Below the pieces are notes generated by a model. It was not told the origin of the DNA and did not search any database. It saw nothing but the letters and a program-made list of their open reading frames with translations. A DNA stretch of 58,593 bases from assembly GCF_003611585.1 (NCBI RefSeq), contig NZ_RAVW01000004.1, positions 1 through 58,593 on the forward strand, in the 5' to 3' direction. This stretch comes from Corallococcus exercitus (GTDB lineage Bacteria; Myxococcota; Myxococcia; Myxococcales; Myxococcaceae). Below, piece by piece: positions 55,886-58,593 of this stretch. The number at the start of each line of letters is the position of its first letter. Within the stretch, counting starts at the first letter, position 1. Both the position numbers and the translations under genes were made by a program.

Positions 55886-58593
55886 GTGACAGCCCTGAAC
55901 CGCGAAGCCGCGACGCTTCGCACCACCCCTCCGGTTGGAATTGCGCCTGACTGCCGCATCCGTGGCGTAGGCCCCGTGCACGCCTCCACGTGGGTCTGGG
56001 CCGAGCGCGTCCTGGACACGCTCGCCCAGACGTATGACGGCGTGCCGCTGACGCTCGTGTTCAAGGGAACGGTGCTCCCGCGTCCGCGCGCGATCCGCTT
56101 GAGGCTCCAGACCGCCTCCGCCGTCATCGCGACCTGGCGGGGCGAGTGCCGCTTCATCGTCGGAAGGACCCAGGTGGTGCGGGAAGCGCTGGAGGGAGAA
56201 GACCTGGACGCGGTGGCGGACAGGCTGACCCGGGCCGGGGACGTGTCGCGCTTCGAGCTGGAAGAGACCGAGGTCTCGAGCGAGCCCCTGTCCCCCATGG
56301 GCCGGCTCGTCCTGGGGGACAAGGCTCGCACGCTCGACATCCTGTCGGAGTTGCAGGGGCCATGGCGCATCTCCCCGCCGCACATCGTGCGGGGCGAGGA
56401 CTGGGCCCGGGACCGGGACGCCGTGCTCCAGCGGGTGCGAGAGCGCTTCGGGGACGAGCGCGTCGTGGTGCGCTCCTCATGCTCCGCGGAGGATGCGTGG
56501 ACCGAGTCGAACGCGGGACGCTTCCTCTCGGTGCTCGACGTGGACGCGGGAGATGCGGTGGCCGTGGGCGGCGCCATCTCGGACGTGTTCGGTTCGTACG
56601 GTCCGGGGGCGGTGAAGGAGAAGGTCTTCCTCCAGTCCTACGTCCACCCGGTGAGCGAGAGCGGCGTGCTGATGGCGCGGCATCCGGAGACGCTGGCCTC
56701 GTACTGGGTGGTGGCCTCGGACGTCTCCAGCGGGCGCACGGATCAGATCACCTCCGGCGCTCTGGAGAAGCCCTCCTCCGCGTACGTGGAGCACGGCGTG
56801 CCCCGGGGCCTGTTGCCGGATTCGCTCCGCCGAGTCGTCACCGTGGGACGTGAGCTGGTGAAGCTCATGGGTGTGGACGCGCTGGACATCGAGTTCGCGC
56901 TGGCGGGCGGTGACTTCCACCTCTTCCAGGTGCGTCCCATCGCCAAGGGTTCGTCGCAGCCGGAGGGAAGCGAGGTCCGCCGGGCGCTGCTGCTGGCGGA
57001 TGCGTGCACGGAGCACCAGGCGCTGCTGCGGCCCCAGGCCCCCGTCGTCGGAGACGGGCCTGTCTACAGCACGATGACGGACTGGAACCCGGCGGAGATG
57101 ATTGGCCGGCGCCCGCTCCCGCTCGCGAGGACGCTCTACGGCAGGCTCATCACGGACCGGACCTGGGCGGAGCAGCGCGCGGCCTACGGATACCGCGACC
57201 TGCGCGGCACGCCCCTGCTGCGCGACTTCGCGGGGCACGCCTACGTGGACGTCCGAGCCTCCCTCAACTCCTTCATCCCGGCCGTCACCCCGGCGCGTGT
57301 GGCGGAGGTCCTGGTCTCCCGGCAGCTGGCCCGGCTGGCCCACGCCCCCGAGCTGCATGACAAGGTGGAGTTCGAGATCGCGGACACGTGCGCGAGCCTC
57401 GGCCTGCGCGAGCGGCTTCGCAGGCTCTACGCGTCCTCGTTGGATGCAGGGGAGCTGGACGCCCTGGCCACCGCGCTGCGGGACATCACGCTCCACGGGC
57501 TTGCCGACCTTCCCGCGCAGGTGGAGCAGGTGGAGCGGCTGCGGTCCCATCCGTTCGCGCCGGGCTTCGAGGGCGGGCTCGGCCCCATCCTCGCGCGCCT
57601 GCGGGAGCTGGGCACCCTGCCCTTCGCGCACCTGGCACGGACGGCGTTCGTGGTGACCGCGCTGCTCAAGAGCTTCGTGCGCGAAGGCGTGATGGATTCG
57701 AGCGAGCAGCGCGACGTGCTCCAGCGCATCCGGACGGTGGCGGGGCAGCTGCAAGCGGACGCGCTCCGCGTGCGGCGAGGCGAGCTGGGCCTGGAGGCGC
57801 TCGTCGCGGAGTTCGGGCACCTGCGCCCGGGGACCTATGACATCCGGATGCCCCGCTATGACGCGGATCCGGAGCGCTACTTCGGCCCGCTCATCTCCGG
57901 AGCGGAGGAACCGTTCCGGCACGAGGCCCCCCTGTCCCGGAGCCTCCACGAGCGCCTGGGCGCGGGCCTGCGGAGCGCCGGCCTGTCGATGACCAGCGAG
58001 GTGCTCCTCGCGCACCTGGGCGCGGGCATCGCGGGGCGCGAGTACGGGAAGCACGTGTTCACGAAGACGCTGAGTGGCGTGCTCGAACACCTGGCGGCGT
58101 GGGGCGAGCCGTTGGGGCTGAGCCGGGATGACCTGGCGCACCTGTCGCTGGAGCAGGCAGAGACCGCGCTGTCACTTCCGCCGCGTGAAGCCCGTTCGTG
58201 GTGCCGTGATGCCGTGGAGGAGGCCCGCGAGCATGCCGCCGCCGTCAACCTCATCGAGCTGCCAGACATCCTGGTGCGCACGTCACACCTGCTCTTCCAC
58301 GTGAGCAGTGGAGAGCAGCCCCTATTCGTCACCAAGGCGTGCGTGCGCGCGCCGGTGCTGGTCGCGGACGGACTGCCAGACCCGGAGCGGGTGCGCGGCA
58401 ACATCGTGCTGCTGGAGCGGGCCGACCCCGGCTACGACGGGCTGCTCGCGCTGGGCGTCGCCGGCATCGTCACGGCGTACGGAGGCGCGAACTCGCACAT
58501 GGCGGTGCGCTGCACCGAACTGCAGCTGCCCGCCGCCATTGGCGTGGGCCGGGAGCAGTTCCGGCGGCTGTCGGGTGGGCGGGTGATGACGTT
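55886..58593 (+). CDS. PEP-synthase/PPDK-like enzyme, 3' partial
   Basis: The frame runs without a stop from GTG 55886 (GAGG six bases upstream) to the window end, giving 902 residues so far. Residues about 190-320 form the ATP-grasp PEP/pyruvate-binding domain: VVVRSSCSAEDAWTESNAGRFLSVL and DIEFALAGGDFHLFQVRPIAKG. Near the end is the swivelling phosphohistidine domain: GIVTAYGGANSHMAVRCTELQLPAAIGVG, with His871 as the likely phosphorylated residue. The N-terminal 190 residues and the long central helical part (about 400-800) differ from housekeeping PEP synthase. Family members include rifampicin phosphotransferase and PigC/RedH-type ligases of prodiginine biosynthesis. A condensing or phosphoryl-transfer role in the cluster is inferred. 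The C-terminus lies off the window. Confidence 0.8.
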   Translation, partial: MTALNREAATLRTTPPVGIAPDCRIRGVGPVHASTWVWAERVLDTLAQTYDGVPLTLVFKGTVLPRPRAIRLRLQTASAVIATWRGECRFIVGRTQVVREALEGEDLDAVADRLTRAGDVSRFELEETEVSSEPLSPMGRLVLGDKARTLDILSELQGPWRISPPHIVRGEDWARDRDAVLQRVRERFGDERVVVRSSCSAEDAWTESNAGRFLSVLDVDAGDAVAVGGAISDVFGSYGPGAVKEKVFLQSYVHPVSESGVLMARHPETLASYWVVASDVSSGRTDQITSGALEKPSSAYVEHGVPRGLLPDSLRRVVTVGRELVKLMGVDALDIEFALAGGDFHLFQVRPIAKGSSQPEGSEVRRALLLADACTEHQALLRPQAPVVGDGPVYSTMTDWNPAEMIGRRPLPLARTLYGRLITDRTWAEQRAAYGYRDLRGTPLLRDFAGHAYVDVRASLNSFIPAVTPARVAEVLVSRQLARLAHAPELHDKVEFEIADTCASLGLRERLRRLYASSLDAGELDALATALRDITLHGLADLPAQVEQVERLRSHPFAPGFEGGLGPILARLRELGTLPFAHLARTAFVVTALLKSFVREGVMDSSEQRDVLQRIRTVAGQLQADALRVRRGELGLEALVAEFGHLRPGTYDIRMPRYDADPERYFGPLISGAEEPFRHEAPLSRSLHERLGAGLRSAGLSMTSEVLLAHLGAGIAGREYGKHVFTKTLSGVLEHLAAWGEPLGLSRDDLAHLSLEQAETALSLPPREARSWCRDAVEEAREHAAAVNLIELPDILVRTSHLLFHVSSGEQPLFVTKACVRAPVLVADGLPDPERVRGNIVLLERADPGYDGLLALGVAGIVTAYGGANSHMAVRCTELQLPAAIGVGREQFRRLSGGRVMT

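Overview
The window is very G+C rich, tightly packed, and codes on both strands. It looks like a contig end from a myxobacterium of the Myxococcaceae (Corallococcus/Myxococcus type). This is inferred from a DUF2378 protein (a family expanded in Myxococcales), many lipoproteins with MopE-like or SBBP-like repeats, an M57-type metalloprotease, and frequent GTG starts. No species can be named from sequence reading alone. Bases 1-23 are a residual Nextera transposon adapter, so the first gene is cut by the contig edge. No rRNA, tRNA, CRISPR array or intact insertion sequence was seen.

Layout. 24-7430: a truncated beta-propeller protein, a TonB-like protein, a flavin monooxygenase, small secreted proteins and a GH43-like secreted glycosidase. 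7538-11352: a Fur-box-preceded iron-siderophore ABC importer (binding protein, two permeases, ATPase). 11462-20299: accessory enzymes and regulators. These include a LysR/cupin divergent pair with palindromic operators, a MarR-AraC fusion regulator beside a DUF1772 membrane protein, an intradiol-dioxygenase gene with a large in-frame internal deletion, and a penicillin-binding-protein-like serine hydrolase.

20318-26409 is an unusual block. A helical 65-residue repeat protein, a DUF1521-like protein with a GDPH autocleavage motif, and a SycD/LcrH-like TPR chaperone lie in one direction. A GST and a 652-residue orphan with a deaminase-like CAE...CxxC signature follow. 26595-30251: a MerR regulator with a SoxR-box-like operator, a methyltransferase, and a three-gene YqjD/YqjE-like membrane cluster. 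30341-34367: an alpha/beta hydrolase, a frameshifted SBBP lipoprotein gene, an M57 protease and a DUF2378 protein. 34445-38750: an RND efflux pump and its adaptor. 39080-44343: an EcsC-like protein, then a P-type ATPase operon with DUF5132-like and HMA-like small partners. 44397-48108: an aldehyde dehydrogenase, a Tyr-rich lipoprotein and an RluA-family protein.

48409-58593 is the most interesting region. Six genes are translationally coupled: ABC ATPase, ABC permease, alpha-oxoamine synthase, nucleotidyltransferase, GH13 phosphorylase-like enzyme and a protein with an NDK-fold-like domain. They are followed by a convergent 2H-phosphoesterase-like gene and a PEP-synthase-like gene that runs off the window. 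The combination suggests an undescribed small-molecule biosynthesis/export pathway that joins an acyl-amino-acid condensation to nucleotidyl, phosphoryl and glycosyl chemistry. The individual family assignments are read from motifs; the joint function is inference.
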